64,000 bases of DNA, from contig JAYKKT010000037.1 of assembly GCA_036023115.1 (NCBI GenBank), forward strand, positions 3,595,501 to 3,659,500. Reading direction: 5' to 3'. Shown in pieces: positions 1-11,779 of the stretch. This stretch comes from Brasenia schreberi (lineage: Eukaryota > Streptophyta > Magnoliopsida > Nymphaeales > Cabombaceae). Position 1 is the stretch's first letter, and each line of letters begins with the position of its first letter. The position numbers and the translations under genes are program-made. Under the pieces are notes generated by a model. The model saw only the letters and a list, made by a program, of their open reading frames with translations, had not been told where the DNA came from and made no database searches.

Positions 1-316
1 GAGTCCAAGTCCTAATGTAAGAAGAGTCGCTGATTATTTATAAATGTATTCCTTATGTGGTTTCTTGTTACACTTCAAATTCATTTCATTTATAATGCCA
101 TCAAAGTGTTGATATAAAAATAACACTTTTTGATCTAAATAATATTGATGTGTATTCAAAAACTTAGTGATGAAAGATATCTAAGTTTTGAAAAAATCAC
201 ACATGCCTTAATTCTATTAGAATCGAAATTATTGTTGTCAAAAATGGTAATTTTGATTGTGTGTCGAAATTTAAGATTCAAGGAGGAGCAACTACACTTG
301 GGATTTTTTAAGAAAT

Positions 317-1065
317 GAGTGAAGATCTCGACTAGAAGATAGTAACTATTTGAAGATTCAAAGTTCAATTCAAAATAAATAGAATTTGAATTAAAACAAA
401 GTTAATGTGAGTTGCACGGTAGGAATCCAAACAAGACAAGAATTGTCGAGAGAGAATAGAATTTGAATTTGAAACAAAAAGTTAACATGAGTTATTGCAG
501 ACGTAGGATCCAAAACAAGACAAAAATTGGCCGAGAGAGATTAAGGCTTTGAGGATTCTTTGATAAAAATCGAAAGAGTTATTTCAAAGGATTACACGAT
601 AATGATTAGGTAGTTTCTTTTATCAGACATTTGTTAAAATCTCGTAAGAGGGTAGTTACTTAGGATTTTTATAAATACCAAAACGATGAAAACATTTAGG
701 AGTTGAAATGAGTGAAGATCTCGACTAGAAGATAGTAACTATTTGAAGATTCAAATTTCAATTCAAATAAATAAATTTGAATTTGAAAAGAAGTTATGAC
801 AAAATAGTTGCAAGTGTAGGATCCAGACAAGACCTGACGGATTGCTAAGTACGAGATTAGCGATTACTTGTAGCAGAATTCTTACATGATAAAGATTGAA
901 AGTAGTTATTTCATAGAAAGGATCTGATAATGATTAGACTTAAATTTCTTATTGTTGTAGACATTTAGGACTTGTCGAATCTCGTAAGAGGGTAGTTACT
1001 TAAGATTTTATAAATACCAAAAGGATGGAAACATTTAGGACTTGAAAATTCTCTACTTAAACACT
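317..1065. repeat. Nested direct repeat with TATA-like boxes, possible LTR remnant
   Basis: Two diverged copies of one segment lie head to tail. The phrase beginning gtgaagatctcgactagaag occurs near 317 and 711, and ctcgtaagagggtagttact near 641 and 981. The spacing drops from about 394 to 340 bp because copy 1 holds two internal sub-repeats (around 380-453 and 455-540, each with an aatttgaatt...gtaggatcc-like core), while copy 2 holds one (around 770-840). Each copy ends with a TATA-like TATAAATACC (about 670 and 1010). A promoter-like repeat block fits the U3 region of an old LTR element, but no LTR ends, primer site or coding partner can be defined. Confidence 0.45.
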
Positions 1066-1099
1066 TATGTAAACACGCTCTCTAGTCACTTTGATAATC

Positions 1100-2840
1100 T
1101 CAAGCAAAACAAGTTAGTCAAGTATGTTTCCATCATGTTCCTTTTACGTACAATTTAGAATTTCAATGCAAATTTAATTCAAAATCCGTTTACACTTTTA
1201 GTCATTTATTTTCCTACGAGTTCTCTTTTACTCTTGACAAGTGATTCTCTCGAGATCATTTGATTTCTTTTAATTACTTTCCTTTACTTGCTTTCTTTAC
1301 TTTTCTACAAGTTTATATTTCTATTCATTTTACTTTTCTACCCATTTATTTCTCATACTTTTACATTGCTTTCTTTTTAATTACAGTCATTTATCATTCC
1401 GTAATTTATATTTTTTGTCAAGTTTACTTTGCTTGTATTTTTTTCTTCCTTATTCTTTACATTTCATGCCATTTGATTGTTTTCTTTGTTTTCTACAATC
1501 TTTAACTTTCAATAAAGTTATTTTTATTGCATCTTGTATCTATTTTCAGTAAGTTTGTTACTCTTTAACTTTCAATGGCTATAAGTTATTCCATATTGCA
1601 TCTTGGAATTTTTCACAGTTGATGAGTTTCTACTTGTAATATTGTTATACAATAATTTTGATCTACACACCTTTTATGTCCTATAAGTACTATAGAATCC
1701 ATTGAGGAAGAGATTCTCTTCCCAGAATCGAGATACGGAATCAAATTTGTCTATTGACAAAAGTTGCACTAAACAAATTGGCACTTCTAATGGGACATAG
1801 TTGAAAGACCGGTATTTAGAAGAACCCTTTATCGTATATACAATTAAGAAGTGGAAATATTATGCCAAAAATGTCGGATAATATATCACTCAATGCTTAA
1901 AGCCCTCAAGCAAGGAACAATGGAGCAAATGGTGATAGAGACACCATAGTGTGCGTAACTTTGTCACAAACCTTAGATCCTGGTGAGTGAAATCACGAGG
2001 ATCCCCACTTCCAATCTGGAAAATAGAAATCTTAGGATGAATAGGACAACATCCTTATATGGGTTACCTCACAGTTTCACACCCCAAAACATTACACAAA
2101 ACATAGGCACCACACAAGCTACATACATAAGTTCACTACCAAATGTTTCGATCCGATAGGCAATGTCTTCCGTCAAAGGGGTAGGCAGGAAAGGTGTAAT
2201 TCGATACGATAGGCTAAATGTGGGAACACTGTTCTTCCCTAATTTTCCTAGGGATATGTCTTCGATTCCTTCTAGGATCATGAATACAACCTCGAATAAT
2301 ATCGGGCAACAAATTGATGAGAGTAATTATGAGATGGTCCATATGCTAACTCAACAAATGACCACCGGCCATAACAACACTCTTAGAGTCAACTAATAAT
2401 ATTTACACAACGTTGGCTAGGCAAATGAGTAGGATTGCTGATATCTTTAGGAACCCGTAGACAAGTCTATTCATTAGCAATCAAAGGGGAAATGCTCAGA
2501 CCAATATATCAAGATAATACTCAATTAGTAAATAACTCAAATGTTAATAATCAATTGAAAATAATTAGCCAAGAGAAAACCAATCTAGCCAAAATATAGG
2601 TCTTCGATTAGTCAATTGAAACCAAAATGCTAATAACCTCTAATAAAGAATTAGACTAAACAATCTTGGGAGGTATCAAAATATTAATTGGGGGTCGAGG
2701 CTGCTAAAGTTAATCACGATCAAGAGCAGTGAAACTACTTTTATTCTGCAAGCAATCACGATCTGAGCGTGTGTGGAGAGAAGGAAACTACTTTTATTCT
2801 CTATAACCATAGAAATCTCTTGTGATCTTATAAATGGAGA
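1100..2840. other. No gene seen; possible decayed gag-like tract
   Basis: 1100-2060 is T-rich unique-looking sequence with a short palindrome (ggaagaga/tctcttcc near 1704-1720). From about 2160 to 2700 the plus strand reads, with many stops, as Asn/Gln-rich protein resembling the low-complexity end of a retroelement gag. No zinc knuckle or protease is visible, so this is only a suggestion. Confidence 0.2.
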
Positions 2841-2847
2841 AACTACA

Positions 2848-2851
2848 ATAT

Positions 2852-2882
<31 letters not shown>
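2848..2882. repeat. (TA)n/(CATA)n microsatellite
   Basis: An uninterrupted alternating T/A run is preceded by a few CATA units. It is simple sequence inside non-coding DNA. Confidence 0.9.
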
Positions 2883-5050
2883 AGATGATAATAGGGGCCT
2901 TTACTCGTGTTTATAATATGAGTTAATCTATCCATAATAGAAAACCCATATATAAGACCCACAAACTCAAATAACATTATTCACACGGGTTTAAGTGTTT
3001 ATAAAAGTTTAGTAACAATATTGATCACAAATGAGTTAAGCCAATAGATACTCTACAGTGCATCTATCATATCAATTCGAATGTCTGAATTTTAAAAAAT
3101 TGGTGACAATGCGCACCACACTTAATAAAAATATCTAACAGAATCCATTAATTTTTTGTGCCCTTACGATAAAAAGAGATGAGAATTAATAATCTTATGA
3201 TGGAATATAGGGAGTATAAATTATACCAAGAGTCGTTAAGAGTCTTGCAAAATTAAGGCAATCATGATTTTAAAAGATTTCCTTAACATTTCGTCAAGCT
3301 AGCTATAGATCTAATGTCTAATACTGAGAATTCATCTAAGTTGGTGAAATGGAAAAACCCATTTGAGTAATTTAACTTTGACAAAGGGTTTGAATAATTA
3401 TGAAGTAATAGTCTTGCTCTTGAAATTGCTCGTCTCATAATATAGTTTAATCAAAATAGGTAAAAAAAAACAAGGGTCTCATGGTACTTTATATTTATAT
3501 TTTTTAAAATTTGGTCCTGTAAAAATTTTTTTGGTCAATTTGATTTTAAGTTTAAAATCACCAACTAACGTGATCTTCTGTAATGATTCCATCACTTCAT
3601 TAACAAAAGTAATAACATGTTACTAACCAGTAATGATCATGTCAAAGATACATCATTATCATATCATCACGATAATGACACATCAAATATTTTATTAATG
3701 TTTATGATGGAATCATATAAAATACAATTCTAAGTTTAAGAGACAATAATATATAGTTATATATATATATATATATATAGATAAGGGTTCATATTAGATA
3801 TATATATATATATATATATATAGATAAGGGTCAAATTAGAATAAATAATAATAATGAATAAAGCAAATCCTCTTTGCCATCAAATTATTCATAGAATTTG
3901 GTATGTGACTTTCGCTGAATTTCGAGTCACTGTGATACGTACGTTAAGGAGTTTTCCTAAAACGCCACTACTTTACCGCTGTTCATTATTCTCTCCTATT
4001 CATGAGAAAGAGATCAAGTTGCATTGCAAGATTATATCTCTTTCTTTAATTTCCTTTAGAAAGAGGCAAAACACAAAAATGAGAGATTGCATTAGGTTAG
4101 TCATCACCTACTCCAGTAAGTTATCGGCAAAATATAGACAATGGCACGTGAAAGGGTGCTCTGTCTGTCTCATATTCAAAGGGTCAGTGGTCAGTGTCAA
4201 ATATGATTATATTAGTCAATACCGACATGCTTTGAGCTGGCTTCGAAAGCTCAACCCCTTTTTTAAAACGTTTTTCCAGCTTAGATTATGGCCTGGTATA
4301 CCATTTCTAAGTTGATGCCTTCCCATATTTCCCGTTCATATTCCCGTTCATGTGATACGTTTTTGTTTCCTACAATTTGTTTGGTACAGTAGTACTAGAC
4401 GGTCAAGGTTATCTTATTTTAAGTTCAGAATATATTACAAGTTTCAATAACAACTCGAAGACCTTTTTTTGTCTAATATTTGTAAATAAATTACTAATAA
4501 AAAATTATCAACATAAATTAAACCTTAAACCTCTTTGCCAATAATTTTTTTACAATTGCTTGCATACAAATTAACCTCTTCATATTACCATTTTTTAGAC
4601 AATACTACTGCCACTAACTGAAAAATAACCTAACGCATCGATTGTTATCTAATAATAACAAATAGAGAGCTAGCTAGCAAAAGTGCTACATGTTATTTTT
4701 TAATTGGATTTATGAATTACTTTAGTGTATAAGAATTTCTCTATCTTTATCTCTTCATATACCCCTTTGCAATTTCTATTGCCACTCGTCCGATGCTAGC
4801 AGGCATACATACCAAAAAGATAAAGGTATTTGAAATCAAGAGACTTGGTCTCAAAAATAAAATTATATTTTAACTAAATTCAACCATTAACAATTATTTT
4901 TTAAAGTACTAATATGAGAGGTATTTATAATCTTTAAACAAAACAAATTAAATATAAATTAAATGCTACTTAGTATTTGGAATTTTCTCAGTAAAAGGAC
5001 CACTTCATGCACCTATCCTACGTTCTACATCTGCTCATAGTTCTCCTGTG
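2883..5050. other. AT-rich non-coding stretch
   Basis: No gene is recognised. A (TA)n tract followed by 'gataagggt' is duplicated in tandem at about 3759-3838. The longest open frame (about 153 codons from 3854, plus) shows no domain, and its composition matches its surroundings, so I do not call it a gene. Confidence 0.4.
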
Positions 5051-5510
5051 TAACAATTGATTCAATATAATATTGTTGCTCTTCACACTATTTATTTTTC
5101 AATCTAGTGAAATTTTCTTTTCACAGAGAACACTTGATGCACCCATGATATCTCCACATGTTTCTCCATCTTTCAGAGCACTATTTCAGTAATTCTAATC
5201 CCTGAGTATTTTAAAACATGTGTTCTACTATACTATGTATTTTGATTTCATCTTATTGTTTGTCTCCGGTAATGCTACACTTACATTTCTTGTATCGGGT
5301 CTTCATTGTTCGGTGTTAAAGGCCTTAGCTTTTGACATTTCTCTCCTGAGTTTAAGTTTGCATCGCCTCATTTGTCTCATTCACTGGCATGATGTCATCT
5401 ATAAATAAAATCACAATAAGGTGCTTCATCTTCAATGTGCCTCACTAGTTTATCCATGACCAAGATAGAAAGATCTTTTGCTGACTGGACCCTTGGATTT
5501 ATGTTACTGG
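5050..5510 (-). mobile_element. Ancient RTE-type LINE fragment (end of RT and downstream)
   Basis: Read on the minus strand with frameshifts, about 5460-5390 gives LVMDKLVRHIEDEAPYC, matching the block before the RT active site in the better-preserved RTE copies here ([16 protein letters not shown]). A disrupted DDI triplet follows. Further on, VLCEKKISL (about 5110) matches the VLC/ILC-D-KK-IPL block. It diverges much more from the other copies than they do from each other, so it is an older insertion or another subfamily. It has several stops and is not functional. Confidence 0.6.
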
Positions 5511-6410
5511 AGGTGGTGGTTTTAGACTTCTAGACACCACCACCAACATTACACACTGAAACACAGCTCAGATGCCCATAATTTGTATACACGTGTCTCA
5601 TTTGAGGCAATTCACTAAATCTGAGATATAAAAGTTTGTGCCATCAGACATGCTCAACATTCCTTGTAAGTCAGTGTGAGAAATGCCTCTGCCTGACACT
5701 GGTGTTTAACTTGGTATTTAAATACTTTCTTGCTTATAACTTCGTCTACAATCATTTTTATTGTGTTAAAAGTCCCAACATGTTTGTTGAATGAAGCTTT
5801 GCTCTTTTATCTAATTGAAATTAGAATTTGGTTATGTTATTATATTGTGTTATATATATTAAACTTGCACTTGTCATACTCTGTCTTTGTCATTGTTTCA
5901 GTTAAAATATAAACTTGCATTTGTCATACTTTGTCTTTATTCTGTCTTTGGAGGTTATAGGAGCGGGTCTCCAAACATCGGAGGGTACTAATTCGAAGGT
6001 TTTTTTTTGTGATAAAGGTTTTTTCGCCAAAAGGTGCATGATGTGTTTTGCCAAAAATGCAATCTTTGCAAATAAAATCATTCTTTTCATTAATCTTTAT
6101 CCATGGATAATTGTTCATTTTGCTTGCATCAAGATGCCTTGATCTTTTATGCCAAAGACCAAAATCATTACGAATAATCCCAAAAGTTTCAAAATTTGAC
6201 ATAACTAAATTATCTATGGAATAGAGACAACCTTCTCTATGTCCTTGTCTAATCACGATTTTCAATAGATGATTATATAATGAACATCCATTTGGTGAGA
6301 AGGTAACAATACAACCATTATCACAAATTTAAGAAACCGAGAGAAGTTTAAGGTTTAATTTTGGTATAAAACGTACTTGAAGTATTTTAAAGGGATTACT
6401 TTTTAAGTGA

Positions 6411-7794
6411 CGAAATATAAGTGGTGAAAGATGTGTTAGGTGAATATAAGGGAGATGCAACAACATAAAAAGAAGCTTGGTGGTGGAGTAAAGTAGTGCA
6501 AAATAAAATCAAGGCAAAGAGGGCATGTTACAAATTACATTATTGCTAAGAAAACTAGTCAAACTTTAGAGTCTTATAAGAAAGCAAAGAAGGAAGCAAA
6601 AAAGGCCATCAGTGATACAAAAGCTAAAATTTGGGAGGATTTATATAAAAAACTCAACTCAAAAGAGGGTGAAAGAGATATCTTTAGGATAGCTAGGGCT
6701 AGAGATAAGAAAACTAAAGATCTTAATTCTGTTAGATGCATCAAAGACGAGGATGAAAAAATTCTAGTGACAAATGATGATATAAGAAATAGATGGAAAA
6801 AACTATTTTTATAAGCTTTTTAATGAAAATAAAGATATTAGTATTAGCTTAGGAGAGTTAGCCAAATCAGAAAAGTATATAAACCACAATTTCTATCAAC
6901 ATATTCAAAAGAATGAAGTCAAAGAGGCTCTTAAACATACGTGATTGATGAGTTAACAAAACATATTCAAGATGAAGTACCTTGGTGTATGTTATTTGCA
7001 TATTTCATTGTGTTAGTGGAGGAGTCTAAGGAAAAGTTAATAGAAAATTTGAACTATAGAGAGAAACATTAAAAAGTAAAGGCTTCCGACTTAGTAGAAC
7101 AAAGACAAAATATATGGAATGTAAGTTTGATCATTTGGTTACTGCAGAGGACATAGAAATTAAAATTGGCACACATTGCATCCCCCAAAAGGAAAGTTTT
7201 AAATACCTAGGGTCAATTTTTCAGAGTGATGTAAGAATTGATGGAGATGTTACGCATAAAATTAATGTTGGTTGGTTAAAATGGAGAGGAGCATCAAGTA
7301 TTCTTTGTGATAAGAAGATACCATTAAACTTAAAAGGTAAATATTATAGAGCAACAATTAGACCTGCCATGTTTTATGGTTCTCAGTGTTGGGCAGTTAA
7401 TCATCAACATGTACAAAAGATGTCTATGACAGAAATGAAGATGTTGAGATGGATGAGTGGTCATACAAGAAAAGACCATATACATAATGAGGTTATTAGA
7501 AACAAATTAGGAGTGGCACCAATGGAGGATAAAATGAGAGAATATCGTTTAAGATGGTTTGGACATATAGAAAGATCAAAAGAAGAACATGTAAGAAGGT
7601 ATGAAAAACTAGATTTTGAAAGTATTAAGAGGTAGAGGACTACCACAAAAGTGTTGGAAAGAAACAATAAATAATGATCTAGCTTATTGTGAGTTAACTG
7701 CTAACATGACACGTGATAGGGCTCTGTGGAAACAAAAAATCCATGTAGCCGACCTTGTCTAGTATGGGAAAAGGCTTAGTTGTTGTTCTTGTTG
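6411..7794 (+). mobile_element. RTE LINE copy A, internally deleted, inserted in Copia gag
   Basis: The plus strand matches the RTE family of this window. The linker after the endonuclease is present up to about 6943 (KEALKHT). It then jumps to [18 protein letters not shown], so most RT motifs are deleted. The C-terminal part (about 7114-7760) is well preserved: [59 protein letters not shown]. It ends in the family's TTG-repeat tail (about 7775-7794). Flanks give a 12/14 target duplication, tactttttaagtga (6397-6410) and tactttctaagtta (7795-7808). It is 5' truncated and inactive. Confidence 0.85.
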
Positions 7795-8175
7795 TACTTT
7801 CTAAGTTATCAATTTCTTTAACATTAAGCTTAGTTCTCAAACTAGCTCAATCAAGCTTATCAATTTCAAAATATTGGTCATCAAATAATTTTCGGGTCTA
7901 GATGTAGGAAAAACCACTTCTTTGTTGTCTCTTATATTCAATATAACCATTATCACAAATTTGAGAAATCGAGAGAAGTTTAAGGTTTAATTTTGGTATA
8001 AAAAGTATTTGGGTTTTTTAAAGGGATTACTTTCTAAGTTACCAATTTCTTCAACACCAAGCTTAGTTCTCAAATTAGTTCCATCAAGCTTACCAATTTC
8101 AAAATGTAGATCATCAAATAATTTCCAGGTCTAGATATAACAAGAACCGCTTCTTTATTGTCTCTTATATTCCCC
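7795..8175 (-). repeat. Tandem duplication inside Copia gag region
   Basis: The segment at about 7945-8172 (from aaccattatcacaaatttgag to gtctcttatattc) repeats a unit whose first copy is split by LINE copy A: left part about 6312-6410, right part 7795-7940. The undisturbed second copy shows the pre-insertion target sequence and confirms the LINE boundaries. Confidence 0.7.
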
Positions 8176-8641
8176 AAGTCTCAAAAGCATTATCAAACAT
8201 GCTAATTCGGCTACAAATTTTTTCATCCACATTTTGTCCAATAATCTAAGTGATTTTGGCATTATACTTCTCCCATTTTCAACTCTTGTTTATATTTCAA
8301 CATGAGAAATTCAATCACCATTATACCCTTTCTCTATCCATTTGGGCTCTTTAATTGTACCATCAATATAATCATAATAGTTTTTAGAGATAGAATATTT
8401 TTCATTATACGTGCTCAACTTGGATAAGAGTTGGATACCAACAAACAACGAAATGTCTCACTTTTCTCTTTTATTTTCTCAATAATAATAAGAAATACGA
8501 AGAGTACCTTGCTTCTCTCAAGATGATCAAACGATTTCCAAATTTGAGGATGATCTCACAATCGTCACGAATCCTAATGCAACCCTAATTGGACCTTTTT
8601 GGCTCCAATACCATATAAAAATAGCATTAATATCTCACCAA

Positions 8642-8993
8642 TGATATCCACAAACTCAAATACAAATGATCTCGCAAGATCTTAAACAAGCCAAATTACC
8701 AAACAAATCACCTAACACATGGTGCACAAGCCAAAACCAAATAGTTAGAATAACAAACAAGTCAAGTGAGCATTAAAAGCTGTAAATTTTATTAATAACA
8801 TATGCCCTCTATTTATAGAGGCTTTACATCATTAAATAAAGAGAGAATGGGAGAGTTGTTCCCAACGGCTACACCATTAGCCATTGGGAAGGGGGACTGG
8901 CTCTTGAGGCCCAATCCCAATGGTCCTCCTTGATGGCCTTGTTAGGCCCTAATGGTTCATATTACCTATTAAAAATTAACAAGTTGGATATCA
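8642..8993 (-). repeat. 5' LTR of the minus-strand Copia
   Basis: On the minus strand it opens with TGATATCC and closes with GGATATCA, an 8-bp inverted terminal match typical of LTR ends. A TATA-like CTATAAATAGAGG lies near 8822-8806. The primer-site-like tggtattggagcc lies about 25 nt beyond the inner end, slightly farther than usual, so the inner boundary could be nearer 8620. Confidence 0.6.
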
Positions 8994-9024
8994 CAACGAT
9001 ATTCATACCCAACTTGAGGGGGAA

Positions 9025-9301
9025 TGTTGGAGAAATACAGTGTTGTTAGTGTCTATTAGAGTGTATTTATTATTTATTTTTAAAGGTACCTTTAAATTCA
9101 TTTCATTAACGGCAGTTTGGTAATATACCATCTTGTAATTATGTTTATAAAGGGGAAACCCTATCAACCATGTAATCTAAGTGAAAAAGAAAGAGAATAG
9201 AAAGAAGAAAGAGGGTGGCGGCTCCTTGAGAGAGGTGGCTGCCGATTTCATCTTCATTGATTTCCTTCAATTAAATCTACTGGATTATTCTAAAATCAAC
9301 A
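9025..9301 (+). repeat. LTR with preceding polypurine tract (plus-strand LTR element remnant)
   Basis: A 277-bp block starts TGTTGGAGAAATAC and ends AAATCAACA (TGTTG...CAACA inverted ends). Directly before it is a purine tract, gagggggaa (about 9015-9024), as expected just upstream of a 3' LTR. It contains TATA-like AT-rich sequence and a GAAAGA-rich segment. Only about 25 bp of internal sequence remains to its left before the other element's LTR. No second copy is seen in the window. Confidence 0.65.
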
Positions 9302-9623
9302 GATACACTTACATGTGTCGTATCGTACTTGCCTTTGATATATGATAAAATCACATTGTATCGTACGTTATGATACGATTTTAACAATATTAGTCGTAAC
9401 CTCTTCGATAATATGTGATGCTTATGCCTCATTATGCTAAAGCTTGAATGTACCATATTACTAGTTTGTTATAGCATTAGCAACACTTCTCGTTTGACTC
9501 AATTGTAAGTTACCAATGCAGCATCAGACTGAAATTGATAGTTCTACTCTTGCCAATTGCCAATTTGGTCACTATTTGTAAAAGTGAATCATGATCAATG
9601 CCGCCTCAGTATGTACTGTTTTT
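9302..9623. other. Intergenic or intronic sequence with GTATCGTA motifs
   Basis: No gene. Around 9320-9400 there are repeats of cgtatcgtac and gatacgatt that resemble the subterminal motifs of the hAT element at 37440, so this may be a short related relic. No terminal repeats could be placed. Confidence 0.25.
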
Positions 9624-9641
9624 CACTTTAGTGGTTTTTTT

Positions 9642-11761
9642 GTAACAACAACAACAACAACTAAGCCTTTTCCCATACTAGACTGGGTCGGCTACATGGA
9701 TTCTTTGTTTCCACATATCCCTATCGTGTGCCATGTTAGCAGTTAACTCATAATAAGCTAGATCATTCTTTATTGTTTCTTTCCAACACTTTTGTGGTCG
9801 TCCTCTACCTCTTTTAATACTTTCCAAATTTAGTTTTTCTAACCTTCTTACAAGTTCTTCTTTTGATCTTCTTTCTATATGTCCAAACCATCTTAAACGA
9901 TATTCTCTCATTTTATCCTCCATTGGTGCCACTCCTAATTTGTTTCTAATAACCTCATTATGTATACGGTCTTTTCTTGTATGACCACTCATCCATCTCA
10001 ACATCTTCATTTCTGTCACAGACATCTTTTGTACATGTTCATGATTAACTGCCCAACACTCAGAACCATAAAACATGGCAGGTCTAATTGCTGCTCTATA
10101 ATATTTACCTTTTAACTTTAATGGTATATTCTTATCCTAAAGAATACCTTATGCTCCTCTCCATTTTAACCAACCAGCATTAATTTTATGCGTAACATCT
10201 CCATCAATTCTTCCATCACTCTGAAAAAGTGACCCTAGGTATTTAAAACTTTTCTTTTGGGAGATGCAATGTGTGCCAATTTTAATTTCTATGTCCTCTG
10301 AGGTAACCAAATGATCAAACTTACATTCCATATATTGTGTCTTTGTTCTACTAAGTCGGAGGCCTTTGCTTTCTAATGTTTCTCTCTATAGTTCTAATTT
10401 TCTATTAACTTTTTCTTTAGACTCCTCCACTAATACAATGTCATATGCAAGTAACATACACCAAGGTACTTCATCTTGAATATGTTTTGTTAACTCATCC
10501 ATCACCATTATAAATAAATATAGACTTAAAGTTGATCCTTGATGTAACCCAATATTAACTTCAAAGAAGTTTGTCGTTCCTTCATGAGTCCTCACACATG
10601 TTTCTGCACCATCATACATGTCTCTTATAAGGTTAATATATGTCGATGAGATACCTTTTTTTTCCAAAATTCTCCAAAGAACTTCTCTCGGTACCCTATC
10701 ATAAGCTTTTTCTAGATCAATAAATATCATGTGAAGGTCTTTCTTTTTTGCTCGAAAATGTTTCATAAGACGTCTCAAAAGGTGAATCGCTTCAATAGTA
10801 GATCTGCCTGACATGAATCCAAATTGGTTCTCTGTTGTACTTGATACTTGTCTTAACCTACGTTCGATAATTCTTTCCCACAATTTCATAGTATGGATCA
10901 TTAATTTGATACCTCGATAATTCACACAATTTTGAATGTCTCCCTTGTTCTTATAGTGTACTTGCTCTTCATTCCTCGGGCATCTTTTGGTTTTTCCATA
11001 TTTTATTAAATAGTCTTGTGAGTCAAGTGATTCCTATTTCTCGTAGTATTTTCTAAACTTCTATAGGAATATTATCTGGTCCTATCGATTTACCACCCTT
11101 CATATGTTTAAGAGCCTCTTTGACTTCATTCTTTTGAATACGTCGGTAGAAAATTGTGGTTTATATACTTTTCTTATTTGGCTAACTCTCCTTAGCTAAT
11201 ACTAACATCTTTATTTTCATTAAAAAGATTATAAAAATAGTTTTTCCATCTATTTCTTATATCATCATTTGCCACTAGAATTTTTTCATCCTCGTCTTTG
11301 AAGCATCTAACATAATTAAGATCTTTAGTTTTCTTATCTCTAGCCCTAGCTATCCTAAAAATATCTCTTTCACCCTCTTTTGAGTTGAGTTTTTTATATA
11401 AGTCCTCCCAAATCTTAGCTTTTGCTTCACTCACGGCCTTTTTCGCTTCCTTCTTTGCTTTCTTATAAGCCTCTAAAGTTTCACTAGTTTTTTAGCATAA
11501 TGTAATTTGTAACATGCCCTCTTTGCCTTGATTTTATTTTGTATTACTTCACTCCACCACCAAACTTCTTTTTGTGCCGGTACACCTCCCTTAGATACCC
11601 CTAACACATCTTTCGCCACTTTCCTAATATGTATTGCCATATTGTTCCACATATCACAGGGTGTACCAACATAATTCCAAACAACTCCTTGAAGGACTTT
11701 CTGTTTAAATATATCTTCTTTCTCGCTTTTGAGGTTCCACCATTTAGTCTGAACAGCTCGC
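9642..11761 (-). mobile_element. RTE LINE copy B, 5' truncated, with target-site duplication
   Basis: Minus strand. The 3' tail is a run of caacaa (TTG repeats on the element strand) at 9643-9660. Reading leftward from 11761, it keeps the linker before RT, RT blocks ([44 protein letters not shown]) and the C-terminal region to HDRDMWKQRIHVADPV. The active-site block reads LLAYDIVLV, so the expected ADD is lost. Other lesions are stops and an 11-bp deletion near 10955. Flanks are cactttagtggttttttt (9624-9641) and cactttagtgtttttttt (11762-11779), 17/18 identical. It is a genuine target-primed insertion that starts inside the coding region and is inactive. Confidence 0.92.
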
Positions 11762-11779
11762 CACTTTAGTGTTTTTTTT

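Larger units (their letters stand above)
5900..8993 (-). mobile_element. Degenerate Copia retrotransposon, minus strand, truncated, with nested LINE
   Basis: Read right to left: an LTR (8993-8642); a tRNA-Met-type primer site (tggtattggagcc, about 8619-8605); gag remnants (IIGQNVDEKICSRISMF-like near 8250-8200); and a gag-pre-integrase block at 6265-5924. That block has the LWHKRSRHLD motif followed by CKDCIFGKTHHAPF, then DVWRPAPITSKD, the usual start of the Copia integrase, in another frame. The rest of pol and the far LTR are missing: the element stops near 5900 against older LINE sequence. An RTE LINE interrupts gag at 6411-7794. Many stops and frameshifts make it inactive. Confidence 0.75.

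Noticed and set aside
1260..1505. 81-codon hydrophobic open frame, membrane-protein-like
   Set aside because: It is a translation of T-rich DNA (Phe/Ile/Leu/Tyr only) with no conserved feature.
3854..4315. 153-codon open frame on the plus strand
   Set aside because: No domain, no splice or promoter context, and composition like the surrounding non-coding DNA.
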